Source: Streptomyces sp. R33 (GTDB lineage: Bacteria > Actinomycetota > Actinomycetes > Streptomycetales > Streptomycetaceae). Taken from it: 64,000 nt of DNA. Made by a program: the position numbers and the translations under genes. This document shows positions 50,785-59,479 of this stretch, piece after piece (position 1 is the first letter of the stretch; each line of letters opens with the position of its first letter). The DNA lies in assembly GCF_041200175.1 (NCBI RefSeq), contig NZ_CP165727.1:8116001-8180000 (forward strand), given 5' to 3'. The notes under the pieces are model-generated. The model was not told the DNA's origin. It made no database searches and saw nothing but the letters and a program-made list of their open reading frames with translations.

Positions 50785-52365
50785 ATGACGGAGACAGTGT
50801 ATCCAGAAGCGCCGGTGCTCGTGGTCGGAGGTGGCAGCGTCGGCCTGCTCACCGCGGCGCTGCTCGTCCACCACGGCGTCCCGGCGGTGCTCGTCGAACG
50901 CCGGTCCGGGCCGTCGGTGCACCCACGGGCCACCGGCATCGGTCCGCGTACCGTCGAGATCCTCCGCGAACTCGGGCTCGATGCCGCCGTCGACGCCGCC
51001 GCGGTCGACCTCCGGGGCGCTGCGGGAAAGGCGGTGGCGCGAACCGTCGTCGAGATGGGCGCGGGCGACGTCGTGACCGTGCCCATGCCCACCCCGTCCG
51101 CCGACGAACTGGACGTGACGCCGTTCAGACTGCGCGGCGTCTGCGCCCAGGACCGGCTCGACGCCGTCGTGGCAGCCGACTTGGCATGCCGCGGAGCGGA
51201 CGTGCGCTGGTCGACCCGTCTGGTCGGCATCGCGCAGGACACCGGCGGGGTCGACGTCGAACTGGAGGGACCCGACGGCCGCTATTCGCTGCGGTGCACG
51301 CGCGTAGTCGCCGCCGACGGCACGCACAGCACCGTGCGGACCGCGCTCGGCGTGGGCACCTCCGGTCCGGGCGACCTGGGCAAGTCGATGATCAATATCC
51401 TGTTCCGCGCCGACCTCCGACCGCATCTGCGGGGAATGTCCTTCGCCACCTGCACGATCACCGCGCCGGAGGCGCCCGGCCTGCTGGCCACCGTGGACGG
51501 TGAGACGAACTGGGTCTTCCACGTCCCCTGCGACATCGAAGGCGGCGAACGCCCCGAGGACTTCACGCACGAGCGCTGCGCCGCGGTCGTCCGGCTGGCG
51601 GTCGGCGATCCCGACCTCGACGTCGAGGTGCGCAGCGTGCTCTCGTGGCGGCCACGGAGCGCAGCGGCCGAAAGCTTCGCCGTCGGCCGCGTGTTCCTCG
51701 TGGGCGACGCCGCGCACACCGTGTCGCCCCTGGGCGCGTTCGGCCTCAACACCGGGGTCGCCGACGCGCACAACCTGGCGTGGAAGCTGGCCGCCGTCCA
51801 CCACGGCGAGGCCGGTGCCGGGCTGCTCGACACCTACGCGCACGAACGTGAACCGGTCGCTGCGGCGACGCTGGACCAGGCGATGCGCAGGCTCGCCGAC
51901 CCGGAGCTGCACTGGGGACGCGGACCCGAGGCCGACGCCGCCAGGGCGGCGGCGGGGGTGTGGGCGGCGCCGGTCGTGCACCTCGGCCAGAGGTACGACT
52001 CGGCCGCCGTTGTCGACCCGCGGCCGGAACTCCCCTCCACGGTGGACCTGGTGCTGGACGGGTCCCCGGGTTCACGGGTGCCCCATGCGTGGATCGACGG
52101 GGTGTCCACGCTCGACCTGGTGGCGTCCCGGTGGACCCTACTGGTGGGCGTCGCCGGCGACCGATGGCTCACCGCCGCGGCGGAAGTCGGACTCCCCGCG
52201 CACCGCATCGCGGTTCCGTGGCTTCCCGACGAAGGGGCGCTGCTCGTCCGTCCGGACGGGATCGTCGCGATGCGCGCCACGGCGTCGGCGACGGATCCGG
52301 CTCGGTTCCTCACCGAGGTCTTGGACCAGGTGCTGGCCAGGCCGGTCCCGGTGCCGAGCACCTGA
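50785..52365 (+). CDS. FAD-dependent aromatic monooxygenase (PheA/TfdB family)
   Basis: A 526-residue flavin monooxygenase. The dinucleotide fold is VLVVGGGSVGLLTAALLVHHG, the DG-type motif is VVAADGTHSTVRTALG, and the second FAD motif is VFLVGDAAHTVSPLGAFGLN with GVADAHNLAWKL. A C-terminal thioredoxin-like part follows (residues ~430-525). Such enzymes hydroxylate phenols, polyketides or rifamycin/tetracycline-type drugs with NAD(P)H. Start ATG 50785 fits the family (PEAPVLVVGGG). Substrate unknown. Confidence 0.9.
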   Translation: MTETVYPEAPVLVVGGGSVGLLTAALLVHHGVPAVLVERRSGPSVHPRATGIGPRTVEILRELGLDAAVDAAAVDLRGAAGKAVARTVVEMGAGDVVTVPMPTPSADELDVTPFRLRGVCAQDRLDAVVAADLACRGADVRWSTRLVGIAQDTGGVDVELEGPDGRYSLRCTRVVAADGTHSTVRTALGVGTSGPGDLGKSMINILFRADLRPHLRGMSFATCTITAPEAPGLLATVDGETNWVFHVPCDIEGGERPEDFTHERCAAVVRLAVGDPDLDVEVRSVLSWRPRSAAAESFAVGRVFLVGDAAHTVSPLGAFGLNTGVADAHNLAWKLAAVHHGEAGAGLLDTYAHEREPVAAATLDQAMRRLADPELHWGRGPEADAARAAAGVWAAPVVHLGQRYDSAAVVDPRPELPSTVDLVLDGSPGSRVPHAWIDGVSTLDLVASRWTLLVGVAGDRWLTAAAEVGLPAHRIAVPWLPDEGALLVRPDGIVAMRATASATDPARFLTEVLDQVLARPVPVPST

Positions 52366-52370
52366 ACGGG

Positions 52371-52390
52371 GGTGCCTCCATGGAGGCGCC
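52371..52390 (+). terminator. Short hairpin after the monooxygenase gene
   Basis: GGTGCCTCCATGGAGGCGCC is a near-perfect palindrome (one G-T pair) starting six bases after the stop. Confidence 0.5.
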
Positions 52391-52544
52391 GCCGTCGGCG
52401 CCGTCGCCCTCGCCGCCTCTTCGCGGCTTCGAGGATCCGAGCATGTCTGAGGCCGCTGCGCCGTTGCATGCTCTACCAGACCCCGCGGCGCACCCCGGCG
52501 GACGGGCTCGGCAGCAGGTGCGACCCGTCTGGGCCAGGACGACG

Positions 52545-53468
52545 TCAGTTGGCGGTGCGAGCGGCTGCCGCCGCCGGTCCCGCCGGGGCCAGGGCGACGG
52601 CCGCCAGGTGCTCGCGGAACCAGCGGTGCCCCGGATCGGTCGAATTGCGGGGGTGCCAGGCCATCCCGAACTCCAAGGGGTCAAGGTCGAGGGGGATGGG
52701 AAACGTCCGCAGTCCCATCGCGGCGACGGTGTCGGGGAGCCAGTCGGCCAGGCTGAGCGCGACGAGGTCGGTGTCCCGGGCGAGCATCATGGCGCTCGTG
52801 TGGCTGGGCACGACCACCGCGGTCCGGCGTTGCAGCCCGAGTTCCGCGAGCGCCCTGTCGATGGGCCCGAGGCGCTTGCCGAGCCGGGAGATGCCGATGT
52901 GGTCGGCCGCGGCGAAACGGCGGGCGTCGATCCGCCCGTCGAAGAGGGGATGGCCGCTGCGGGCGATACCGACCAGCGGCATCCGCGTGAGCTGCCGGGT
53001 CCGGATCTCCGGGTCCAGGTGTCCCAGGACACCCAGTTCGACGTCCACCCAGCCCTGCCGCAGCCCAGGGCCACCCTCCACCGCCTCCGGAAGGAAGACG
53101 ACATCCACCTCAGGGGCCTCCGCGTGGATCCGCTCGGTCAGGTTCCCTGCCAGTCCCACCAGCAGCAGGTCGGCAGCCTGCACAGTGAAGGTGCGCCGGA
53201 GATGCACGGCATCGAAACCGGGACCGGGCCGCAGGACGTTGTCGCAGCCGCGCAGCAACATGCTGACCTCCTCCCGGAGTTCGACGGCGCGCGGGGTCGG
53301 GACCAGCCCCTGGCCGGCCCTGACCAGCAGCGGGTCGCCGACGGCACGGCGGAGCCGGGCCAGGGTACGGCTGACCGCTGCGGGCGAGGTGCCCAGGCGC
53401 TCCGCTGCGCGGGTCACGCTGTTCTCCTGGAGCAGAGCGTCCAGGGCTCGCAGCAGGTTGAGATCCAT
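52545..53468 (-). CDS. LysR-family transcriptional regulator
   Basis: A 307-residue LTTR: the winged HTH is MDLNLLRALDALLQENSVTR then AAERLGTSPAAVSRTLARLR; the substrate-binding domain begins RRTFTVQAADLLLVG and ends with FGMAWHPRNSTDPGHRWFRE, the NodD/SyrM-like ending. Divergent from the beta-propeller gene, its likely target. Confidence 0.92.
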   Translation of the reverse strand: MDLNLLRALDALLQENSVTRAAERLGTSPAAVSRTLARLRRAVGDPLLVRAGQGLVPTPRAVELREEVSMLLRGCDNVLRPGPGFDAVHLRRTFTVQAADLLLVGLAGNLTERIHAEAPEVDVVFLPEAVEGGPGLRQGWVDVELGVLGHLDPEIRTRQLTRMPLVGIARSGHPLFDGRIDARRFAAADHIGISRLGKRLGPIDRALAELGLQRRTAVVVPSHTSAMMLARDTDLVALSLADWLPDTVAAMGLRTFPIPLDLDPLEFGMAWHPRNSTDPGHRWFREHLAAVALAPAGPAAAAARTAN

Positions 53469-53507
53469 CGATGCCTCCTGAGCTGCATTTTTACGGCTGA
53501 GTCAATG

Positions 53508-53520
53508 ATTGAGTGCCAAT
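53508..53520. promoter_or_regulatory. LysR-type operator candidate
   Basis: ATTGAGTGCCAAT (inverted ATTG / CAAT) lies in the 140-bp divergent region between the LysR and propeller genes, with CAATGATTG overlapping it on the left, a typical LTTR binding arrangement. Confidence 0.45.
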
Positions 53521-53610
53521 CTTTGCATTGTCACGTCAACCTCCGGCGCGGAGAGTGGAGATGCCCGCGAAGACGCGCGGCATTCCCTTCACCCCTTTCA
53601 AGGAGCCGCT

Positions 53611-54663
53611 GTGCAGCAGTCCCCCCGTGCCGGTCGGGAAGGCGACGTCCTGGCCGTCGTCAGTCAGAGCGGACCGACGGTCTCGTTCTTCGATGCCGTC
53701 TGCGACCGGCACCTCGGCGATGTGCAAGTCCCTGCCGAGCCGCACGAGTTGTGTTTCGACCCGACGCAGCGACTGCTGTGGTGCACCCTGACGTACCACT
53801 CGGGCTACTACCACGCGAACGGCGGCCGGCGCACCGAACTGGCCGTCATCGACCCTGACACCCGCCGCATCGTCGAGGTCGTCGATCTCGCCCCGGAACA
53901 CGGGCCGCACGGACTGGCGCTGGACCCTTTGCGCGGTCGCCTCTACGTCAGTGTGGAGAGTACGGACGACCGGCCCGGCGGTGTCGTGGTGATCGACACG
54001 GAGACCCGCCGACCCCTGGGCAGGATCGACACGGACGCGCCCGGCCCGCACTGGTTCGCCATCGATCCGGCGGGGCGGACGGGCTACGCCACCAACAAGG
54101 AAGCGCCGTTCGTGTCGGTCGTCGACCTCGAACGGGCCACGCTCACCGCGAAGGTCGAGGTACCGGGCAGTGAGGGCCTCGCCGTCTCCGCCGACGGCAC
54201 CTGCGCCTTCGTCGCCGCGCCCTACGGCAACTTCTCCGGCACCGCCGAGGAACGGCCGCCCACCGGAATCCGGGTCATCGACACCCGGACGGCGTCCGTC
54301 GTCGACACCCTGCCCACACGGGACTTCGTCCTGCCGGTGCACTTGACCTCGACGGGCAGGCTGCTCGCGGGCGAAGTGCGCATGGCGCCCGACGCGGCCT
54401 CCCGACTCGGACGCCATGCACCCGGCCGCCTCACGGTGTTCTGCGCCGACACCCGCAAGCAGCTGGGCGACCTCGAGGTCGGCCTCTTCCCGCTGACCAT
54501 CACCTCGTCCCCGGACGGTCGGCTCGCGTACGTGGCCTGCGTCGTCTCGTCCACGGTCGACATCGTCGACCTGGAGACGCTGGAGCGCCTGGCCCGGCTC
54601 AACATCGCCAAGCTCGGCGAACCCGGCGCGCACGGCCTCGCGTACCTCCCGCGCCCCGCCTGA
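53611..54663 (+). CDS. YncE-like beta-propeller protein
   Basis: A 350-residue seven-bladed-propeller-type protein. Blade motifs recur: FDPTQRLLWCTLTYHSGYYH, ALDPLRGRLYVSVESTDDRP, AIDPAGRTGYATNKEAPFVS, VSADGTCAFVAAPYGNFS, SPDGRLAYVACVVSSTVDIV. No signal peptide. GTG 53611 is fixed by AGGAG five bases upstream; the frame is open to 53509 through the operator. Lactonase-like or sensor functions are possible; not known. Confidence 0.8.
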   Translation: MQQSPRAGREGDVLAVVSQSGPTVSFFDAVCDRHLGDVQVPAEPHELCFDPTQRLLWCTLTYHSGYYHANGGRRTELAVIDPDTRRIVEVVDLAPEHGPHGLALDPLRGRLYVSVESTDDRPGGVVVIDTETRRPLGRIDTDAPGPHWFAIDPAGRTGYATNKEAPFVSVVDLERATLTAKVEVPGSEGLAVSADGTCAFVAAPYGNFSGTAEERPPTGIRVIDTRTASVVDTLPTRDFVLPVHLTSTGRLLAGEVRMAPDAASRLGRHAPGRLTVFCADTRKQLGDLEVGLFPLTITSSPDGRLAYVACVVSSTVDIVDLETLERLARLNIAKLGEPGAHGLAYLPRPA

Positions 54664-54827
54664 CCGCCGCCCGGACCCACCAGGCCCTGAACGCCGCGCT
54701 GAAGCGGGGAGTGAGAGTTCGGGGACGGCCCAGCTGGTCTCGACGAGGGCGACCACGGTCAATACCGGGTCGAGCGCATGTCGGATCGCGGCGGTCCGGG
54801 TCAACCGCAGCTCTTAGGATCTGCAGC

Positions 54828-55565
54828 ATGGCAACACGACTTGTGCAGATCAATATGAAGGCCCAGGACGACTCCGCGCTCGGCCGGTTCTGGGCGGAGG
54901 CACTCGGCTGGGGTGTCGACAGCGAGGGACCCGGCGTGACCAACCTCGAACCCTTGGGATTCGCCTCCCCCGACCCTGTGGCCGTCTGTATCGACATCAT
55001 CGCCCGCCCGGAACCCAAAACGGTCAAGAACCGGGTGCACCTTGATCTGGCCACCACCTCGACCGCTCATCAGACGGAGTTGGTGGCACGCCTGAAGGAT
55101 CTCGGCGCGACCGTCGCCGACGTGGGTCAGGGCGACGTCCCGTGGACGGTCATGGCCGATCCGGAGGGAAACGAGTTCTGCGTCCTGGAGCCCCGCCCGG
55201 TCTACCGGGACACCGGGCCGATCGCCGCGGTGGTGGTCGACTGCACCGACCCACGAGAGATGGCCCGGTTCTGGGGCGGGGCGATGGACTGGACGCTGCA
55301 CGAGGTCACCGACGACCACGCGACCATGCGCTCCGCCAAAGGCGTCGGCCCCTACCTGGAATTCCTCCGTAATCCCGACACCAAGAGCGGGTGGAACCGC
55401 GTCCACCTCGACATCTGCCCCTACCCCGGTGACGATCTGGAAGCAGAGGCAGCCCGACTGCGCGCCCTGGGAGCCGCCGACCCCGGCATCGACCAGTCCG
55501 CCATCCACTGGACGGTCCTGGCCGACACGGAAGGCAACGAGTTCTGCCTCCTCACCCCTCGCTGA
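54828..55565 (+). CDS. Double VOC-domain protein (glyoxalase-like)
   Basis: A 245-residue protein with two VOC modules in tandem: QDDSALGRFWAEALGWGVDS ... PEGNEFCVLEP and VDCTDPREMARFWGGAMDWT ... TEGNEFCLLTP. The conserved W-T-V-x-A-D-x-E-G-N-E-F-C segment ends each module. Typical of Streptomyces glyoxalase-superfamily proteins of unknown substrate. 55566-55804 downstream holds no gene. Confidence 0.88.
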   Translation: MATRLVQINMKAQDDSALGRFWAEALGWGVDSEGPGVTNLEPLGFASPDPVAVCIDIIARPEPKTVKNRVHLDLATTSTAHQTELVARLKDLGATVADVGQGDVPWTVMADPEGNEFCVLEPRPVYRDTGPIAAVVVDCTDPREMARFWGGAMDWTLHEVTDDHATMRSAKGVGPYLEFLRNPDTKSGWNRVHLDICPYPGDDLEAEAARLRALGAADPGIDQSAIHWTVLADTEGNEFCLLTPR

Positions 55566-55804
55566 CCCTGGGCAACGGCTCGGGCCGGCTAGATCCATCG
55601 ATCATGTGCGGGGCCAGACCCTGCCGCTCCCCGGTCACTCCACCGGGGAGGTAGGGCTTCTTGTCGCATACCGGGGGGAGCGGGTCCTCCGGCGGCATGA
55701 TCGTGTGCGGGCCGCAGTAGGTGGGAGTACGCGACTCCTGTACATGCGGGCCTACCAGTCTCAAGCCCGTGGAGCCCCGCGGGTTCAGGGAAACCGACGC
55801 TTGT

Positions 55805-56356
55805 TCAGTGGGAACTCGCGGGTCGGTCCGTGTGCATCGGGGGGACGCCCGCGGGTTCGGCGGGAACGCGGGGGTGGACTGCGGCGAGGCGGCGGGCTTC
55901 TACTGTGACCTCAGCATCGATCTGAGCTACCGCCTGGTCGCCGCCGAATTCGAGGAAGCCGTACTCGTCATCGAGTTCGGCGAGCCGTGCCGTCAGGGGC
56001 AGCTCATGCCCGTAGAGCTGGTTGATCCGGAAAGTGAGCTCCCAAGGCTTCAGCCCGCCGGCCAGCATGCGTCGGGCGAGCGCTCGCGCGGCGGCTTCTT
56101 GGCCGGCCTCGCCGGCGGCCGGATAGAGGATGAGGCCGAGCTCATCGAGCGCTCCGGGGAGCAAGTCGTGCACGTCGTAGTCCGCCTCAGCGCGTGTGCA
56201 GGCTGCCAGCACCCGAAGTCCGGGGCTGTCCAGGCCGGCGACGAGCGCATCACAGGCAGCGCTGACGACATCGCTTGCGGGGATCTCGCCCACGTTCCAG
56301 AGAGTGGCGCGGTCCTGTAGTTCGCTGGCTGCTGCTTCGGCTTCGGGCGACGGCAT
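55805..56356 (-). CDS. Helical protein of unknown function
   Basis: A 183-residue acidic, wholly helical protein: VSAACDALVAGLDSPGLRVL, AACTRAEADYDVHDLLPGAL, ARRMLAGGLKPWELTFRINQ and LYGHELPLTARLAELDDEYG. No signal or membrane segment. The ATG at 56356 is the first start. It looks conserved, but I cannot name the family. Confidence 0.65.
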   Translation of the reverse strand: MPSPEAEAAASELQDRATLWNVGEIPASDVVSAACDALVAGLDSPGLRVLAACTRAEADYDVHDLLPGALDELGLILYPAAGEAGQEAAARALARRMLAGGLKPWELTFRINQLYGHELPLTARLAELDDEYGFLEFGGDQAVAQIDAEVTVEARRLAAVHPRVPAEPAGVPPMHTDRPASSH

Positions 56357-56399
56357 GCGCCTATGTTCGCTTCAATCTCGGGCCCCGGTCGAACAGGTT

Positions 56400-56640
56400 T
56401 CACTGGTGCTTCTGCTCGGCAGCTTGCTCCAGCAGGCCCGCGCGGAGTCGGCGTAGCGCAATGCGGTCTTCTCGTCGAGCCCGAACGCTTGGGCGAGGTG
56501 GAGCAGATCGGGGCCCGTGGGTGAGAGCCTCTTCGAGTTGCCGGTCGGCGCGGAGACGCTCCAGCGTCGCGTCCTGCCCGCGCTTCGTGGTGCTGATCCA
56601 GTGGTTGCTGGAGCGGCAAGTCTTCGTGGCGGTCTGGGTT
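56400..56640 (-). pseudogene. Decayed C-terminal part of an integrase-associated/phage-type protein
   Basis: Three minus-strand frames share one family: QDATLERLRADRQLEEALTH, then after a frameshift at a C-run GPDLLHLAQAFGLDEKTALR with YADSAR, then after another shift LLEQAAEQKHQ to the stop at 56400-56402. The DPLHLAxxFGLxxxTAxRYA ending is typical of Streptomyces mobile-element recombinase-type proteins. Two single-base shifts mark it as dead. Confidence 0.6.
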
Positions 56641-57198
56641 GTTGATCAGGGGAGTCCTTCATGATGCGTTGGAGGGCGTAGACGCCACCCGGACGCACAT
56701 CTTCGGAGTCCTTGCCGCCGAGGTCCGTCCTTCGCGGGTCAGGGCCTGCTCGCTGTTGACCTGTGTGATCGATTTCCCGGTGAAGTCGACAACGGCAATT
56801 GCCCTCACGGCCGCCAGAAGGGCGGCAGACCGCTCCAACCGCGTCAACCAGCTCACGGGGCCCGGCGCTAGTGGCCGGTCGGCCGGTCATTGGCAGCGGA
56901 CTTATGGAGCCCGGCGGCGCTGTCCGCGCTGCCTTGACCCCAACGGAGCCCGAACGTGGCATGGCGATCGCCGCCGTTTCCGGTCCGCGATCTGATGCCG
57001 CTGCTTGCTGCCCAACAGGCGGGCGACCGGGCCCGCTGCGCGGACCCGTGAGCCGGCGGTGTCAAGCCCCGAGATGTCGGAGCATGACCTTGGCGGGTGA
57101 CTCCGGCCTACTGGAAGTGCGGCCTCACCGGAATCCCCGGGAGGAGCGGAGGCGCCGGGCGCACAAGGCGCCGAATCACTGCCAATGGGAGGAAGCCC
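56641..57198. other. Gene-poor stretch
   Basis: A minus-strand 65-codon frame (56659-56856) and shorter plus-strand frames exist but show no family or ribosome site. Probably decayed mobile DNA continuing from the pseudogene to the left. Confidence 0.4.
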
Positions 57199-57480
57199 AT
57201 GTCTCGCATGACCCGGAAGCGGTCCGTCCGTCTGAGTATCGTGGCGATGGTGGCCGCGGCAGCCGCGGGAGGTGCCGTCCTCCCTGCCACGACGGCGATG
57301 GCGGCCCCATCGGCCGTGGTGAGCATGGCCCCGGTCGCCGACGACCCTGCCGAGGACGGTCCTGCCGAGGACATCCGTCCGGAGAGGATCCTTGAGGAAG
57401 GTCTCGGTCCTGCCGAGGACGGTCCTGCCGAGGACATCCGTCCGGAGACGATTCTTGAGGACGGTCTCGGTCCTGCCTAG
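57199..57480 (+). CDS. Small secreted protein with tandem acidic repeats
   Basis: A 93-residue protein: signal peptide of about 35 residues (RSVRLSIVAMVAAAAAGGAV, cleavage near TAMAAP), then an acidic region made of two 21-residue repeats, each containing EDGPAEDIRPE followed by a short E/D-rich segment and LGPA. GGGAGGAAG precedes ATG 57199. No family recognised; the mature part is only ~55 residues and negatively charged. Confidence 0.65.
   Translation: MSRMTRKRSVRLSIVAMVAAAAAGGAVLPATTAMAAPSAVVSMAPVADDPAEDGPAEDIRPERILEEGLGPAEDGPAEDIRPETILEDGLGPA
57352..57477 (+). repeat. 63-bp in-frame tandem repeat, two copies
   Basis: Copies 57352-57414 and 57415-57477 differ at a few positions and keep the reading frame, giving the repeated acidic peptide of the secreted protein. 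Confidence 0.9.
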
Positions 57481-57684
57481 GACACGGTGACCGACGACGA
57501 CGCCACGGACGACGGCGCCTCGGACGGCGACGGGGCGGACAAGCGACTGCAGCGGAGGCCTCCGGTCTCGGCCCGCGCACAGCAGGACGCTCGGGGAGTA
57601 CCCGGTAGATGCCGGCCGGGTCAGGGGTCTGCTCCTTGCCCTTGCCCGGTGAGGATGATCACCCTCCTCGTTGGAAGGGCGGTC

Positions 57685-58296
57685 TCAGGCTTCGGGCGGC
57701 GCATCACTGCCACGGCGCTGCCGCTGGCGGTGTTTGCGCATGGACACCTGAGAGCCGCAGCCTGTACTGCAGTACAGCCCAGCCCCGTTGCGGGTGCGGT
57801 CGAAGAAACCGAAATGGCATGGGGGGTTCCGGCACGCCTTGATGCGCCCCCAGTCGCTGCTCTGCGCAAACGTCGTCACCGCAGCCAGTACGGTTCCGAA
57901 CACACGCGGCACCCCCGCCTGTGGGGAGGCCAGCTCCACGCCGCCGGCCGTGACCACCGTCGCCAGCGGGTAGAGCGAACCCACGCGTCGCAGGTGCCGC
58001 TCGGCACGCAGCAGCGGCTCACCCAGGCTTTCCTCATCGCCCGAGTGCGCGAGCAGCACAGTCACCAGGGCATCACGCAGCTCGCGTGCGACCGCGGCGT
58101 CAGCGTCGGTCGCCACGGTTTCGCCGCCGAACTCGTCGCGCTCCGCCAGCCACGCCGCGAACGAGTCCCCGTCACCGAACAACTCTCGGCGACCCGATCC
58201 GTCCGCGCGCGTGTTCACGAACGCGAGAACGGTCTCCACCGTCGGCGTGACGGTGCGTGGGCTGGGTTTGGGGGATCCGGCTCCCGCAGTGATCAT
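57685..58296 (-). CDS. CGNR zinc-finger / ABATE-domain regulator
   Basis: A 203-residue protein: N-terminal ABATE domain (ETVLAFVNTRADGSGRRELF) and C-terminal CGNR finger with cysteines in ACRNPPCHFGFFDRTRN and LYCSTGCGSQVSMRKHRQRQ (the consensus N of CGNR replaced by S). Such proteins are probable transcription regulators of divergent stress or metabolic genes. Divergent from the SDR gene ~100 bp away. Confidence 0.88.
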   Translation of the reverse strand: MITAGAGSPKPSPRTVTPTVETVLAFVNTRADGSGRRELFGDGDSFAAWLAERDEFGGETVATDADAAVARELRDALVTVLLAHSGDEESLGEPLLRAERHLRRVGSLYPLATVVTAGGVELASPQAGVPRVFGTVLAAVTTFAQSSDWGRIKACRNPPCHFGFFDRTRNGAGLYCSTGCGSQVSMRKHRQRQRRGSDAPPEA

Positions 58297-58364
58297 CCTC
58301 CCACACTACATCAGCGTGAGCGGGTACTAATCAAGCTAGCGAGCAACCTTTCAGTCGATCTAGG

Positions 58365-58400
58365 TTGACGCGTTGCGAGCTAACCGCTTACGGTCGCAAC
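58365..58400 (+). promoter_or_regulatory. Leaderless promoter with inverted-repeat operator for the SDR gene
   Basis: TTGACG (58365-58370) and TTACGG (58388-58393) are 17 bp apart, placing the expected transcription start at the ATG (58401), which has no ribosome site. GTTGCGA (58372-58378) and TCGCAAC (58394-58400) form a perfect seven-base inverted repeat across the -10. The CGNR protein is the likely binder. Confidence 0.5.
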
Positions 58401-59252
58401 ATGAACCGAACATCGAACCCTCAGACCCACCTCCGCACATGGCTGATCACCGGCGCGACGTCCGGCATCGGCCGCGAACTGACGCTCCAGGCACTGGAGA
58501 ACGGCGATGCCGTCTCGGCTCTCGCCCGCGACACCTCCTCCCTGGACGAACTGGCGGAAGCGCACGGTGAGCGCCTGCTCCGCATCCAGGCGGACGTACG
58601 TGACGAGCAAGCCGTCCGGGACGCGGTGGAAGGCACGCTCGCACGCTTCGGCCGTATCGACGTGGTGGCCAACAATGCGGGATACGGACTGTTCGGAGCC
58701 GTTGAGGAGGCCTCCGACGCGCAGGTCCGTGCCGTGTTCGACACCAATGTCTTCGGAGTGCTCAACGTGCTCCGCGCAACGCTGCCGGTGCTCCGCGCCC
58801 AGCGGTCCGGGCACATCCTCCAGGGCTCGTCGGTCTACGGTCAGTCCGCCCATCCCGGCGTGGGTCTGCTGGCCGCCACCAAGCACGCGGTCGAAGGGCT
58901 GTCGGACGCACTCTCGGCCGAGGTCGCACCGCTCGGCATCAAGGTCACGATCATCCAGCCCGGGCTGACCGCGACCCCCTTCCTTGCCAACCTCGATGTC
59001 GCAGCCGGCCTGGGCGACTACGACCAGACCGTCCGCGAGGTTCAGAAGGGCATCGGAGAGCTGCCGGCGTCCGCGTTCTCCGCCGCGGCGCGGATCGCCG
59101 CAGGCATCCGGACCGCCGTCGACGACCCCAACCCTCCGCTGCGCTTGGCCCTTGGCGCCTCCAGCGCGACGGGCATGCGCCCCGCTTTGGAGGCACGGAT
59201 CGCAGACCTGGACGGTTGGCAGCGTGTGACCGACGCCGTCGACAGGCAGTAA
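58401..59252 (+). CDS. SDR-family oxidoreductase lacking the catalytic Tyr
   Basis: A 283-residue classical-type short-chain dehydrogenase: cofactor motif TGATSGIG, NNAGYGLFG, and the helix VGLLAATKHAVEGLSDALSA. In active SDRs the last reads Y-x-x-x-K; here the Lys is kept but the Tyr four residues before is Leu. The Ser of the triad (GSSVYG) is present. The protein may be a non-catalytic or atypical member. ATG 58401 agrees with the leaderless promoter. Confidence 0.85.
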   Translation: MNRTSNPQTHLRTWLITGATSGIGRELTLQALENGDAVSALARDTSSLDELAEAHGERLLRIQADVRDEQAVRDAVEGTLARFGRIDVVANNAGYGLFGAVEEASDAQVRAVFDTNVFGVLNVLRATLPVLRAQRSGHILQGSSVYGQSAHPGVGLLAATKHAVEGLSDALSAEVAPLGIKVTIIQPGLTATPFLANLDVAAGLGDYDQTVREVQKGIGELPASAFSAAARIAAGIRTAVDDPNPPLRLALGASSATGMRPALEARIADLDGWQRVTDAVDRQ

Positions 59253-59479
59253 GCCGCGAATCTCGCCTCGAACACGGTCATGGCGGAGGCGGCCCGGCGC
59301 TCCTCGCCGCCCGGCCATGACCGGTAGGTCTGGGCGAAGCCCCTCCCGCGATCTCACTGCGTAGCGCCCGGTCACGGATCGTAGGAGCGGCCCCGCGGGG
59401 AGCGCAGCGGAACCCGGAGCCCGCCTCAGCCGACGGGGCGGGCTTCTTCACCACGGACGCCCGCCGCCGACCAGCGCGA

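Noticed and set aside
48816..52365. Terpene biosynthetic cluster formed by the cyclase, TetR and FAD monooxygenase
   Set aside because: The TetR-monooxygenase pair has its own divergent operator and is a common stand-alone resistance or catabolic unit; linkage to the cyclase is not shown by the sequence.
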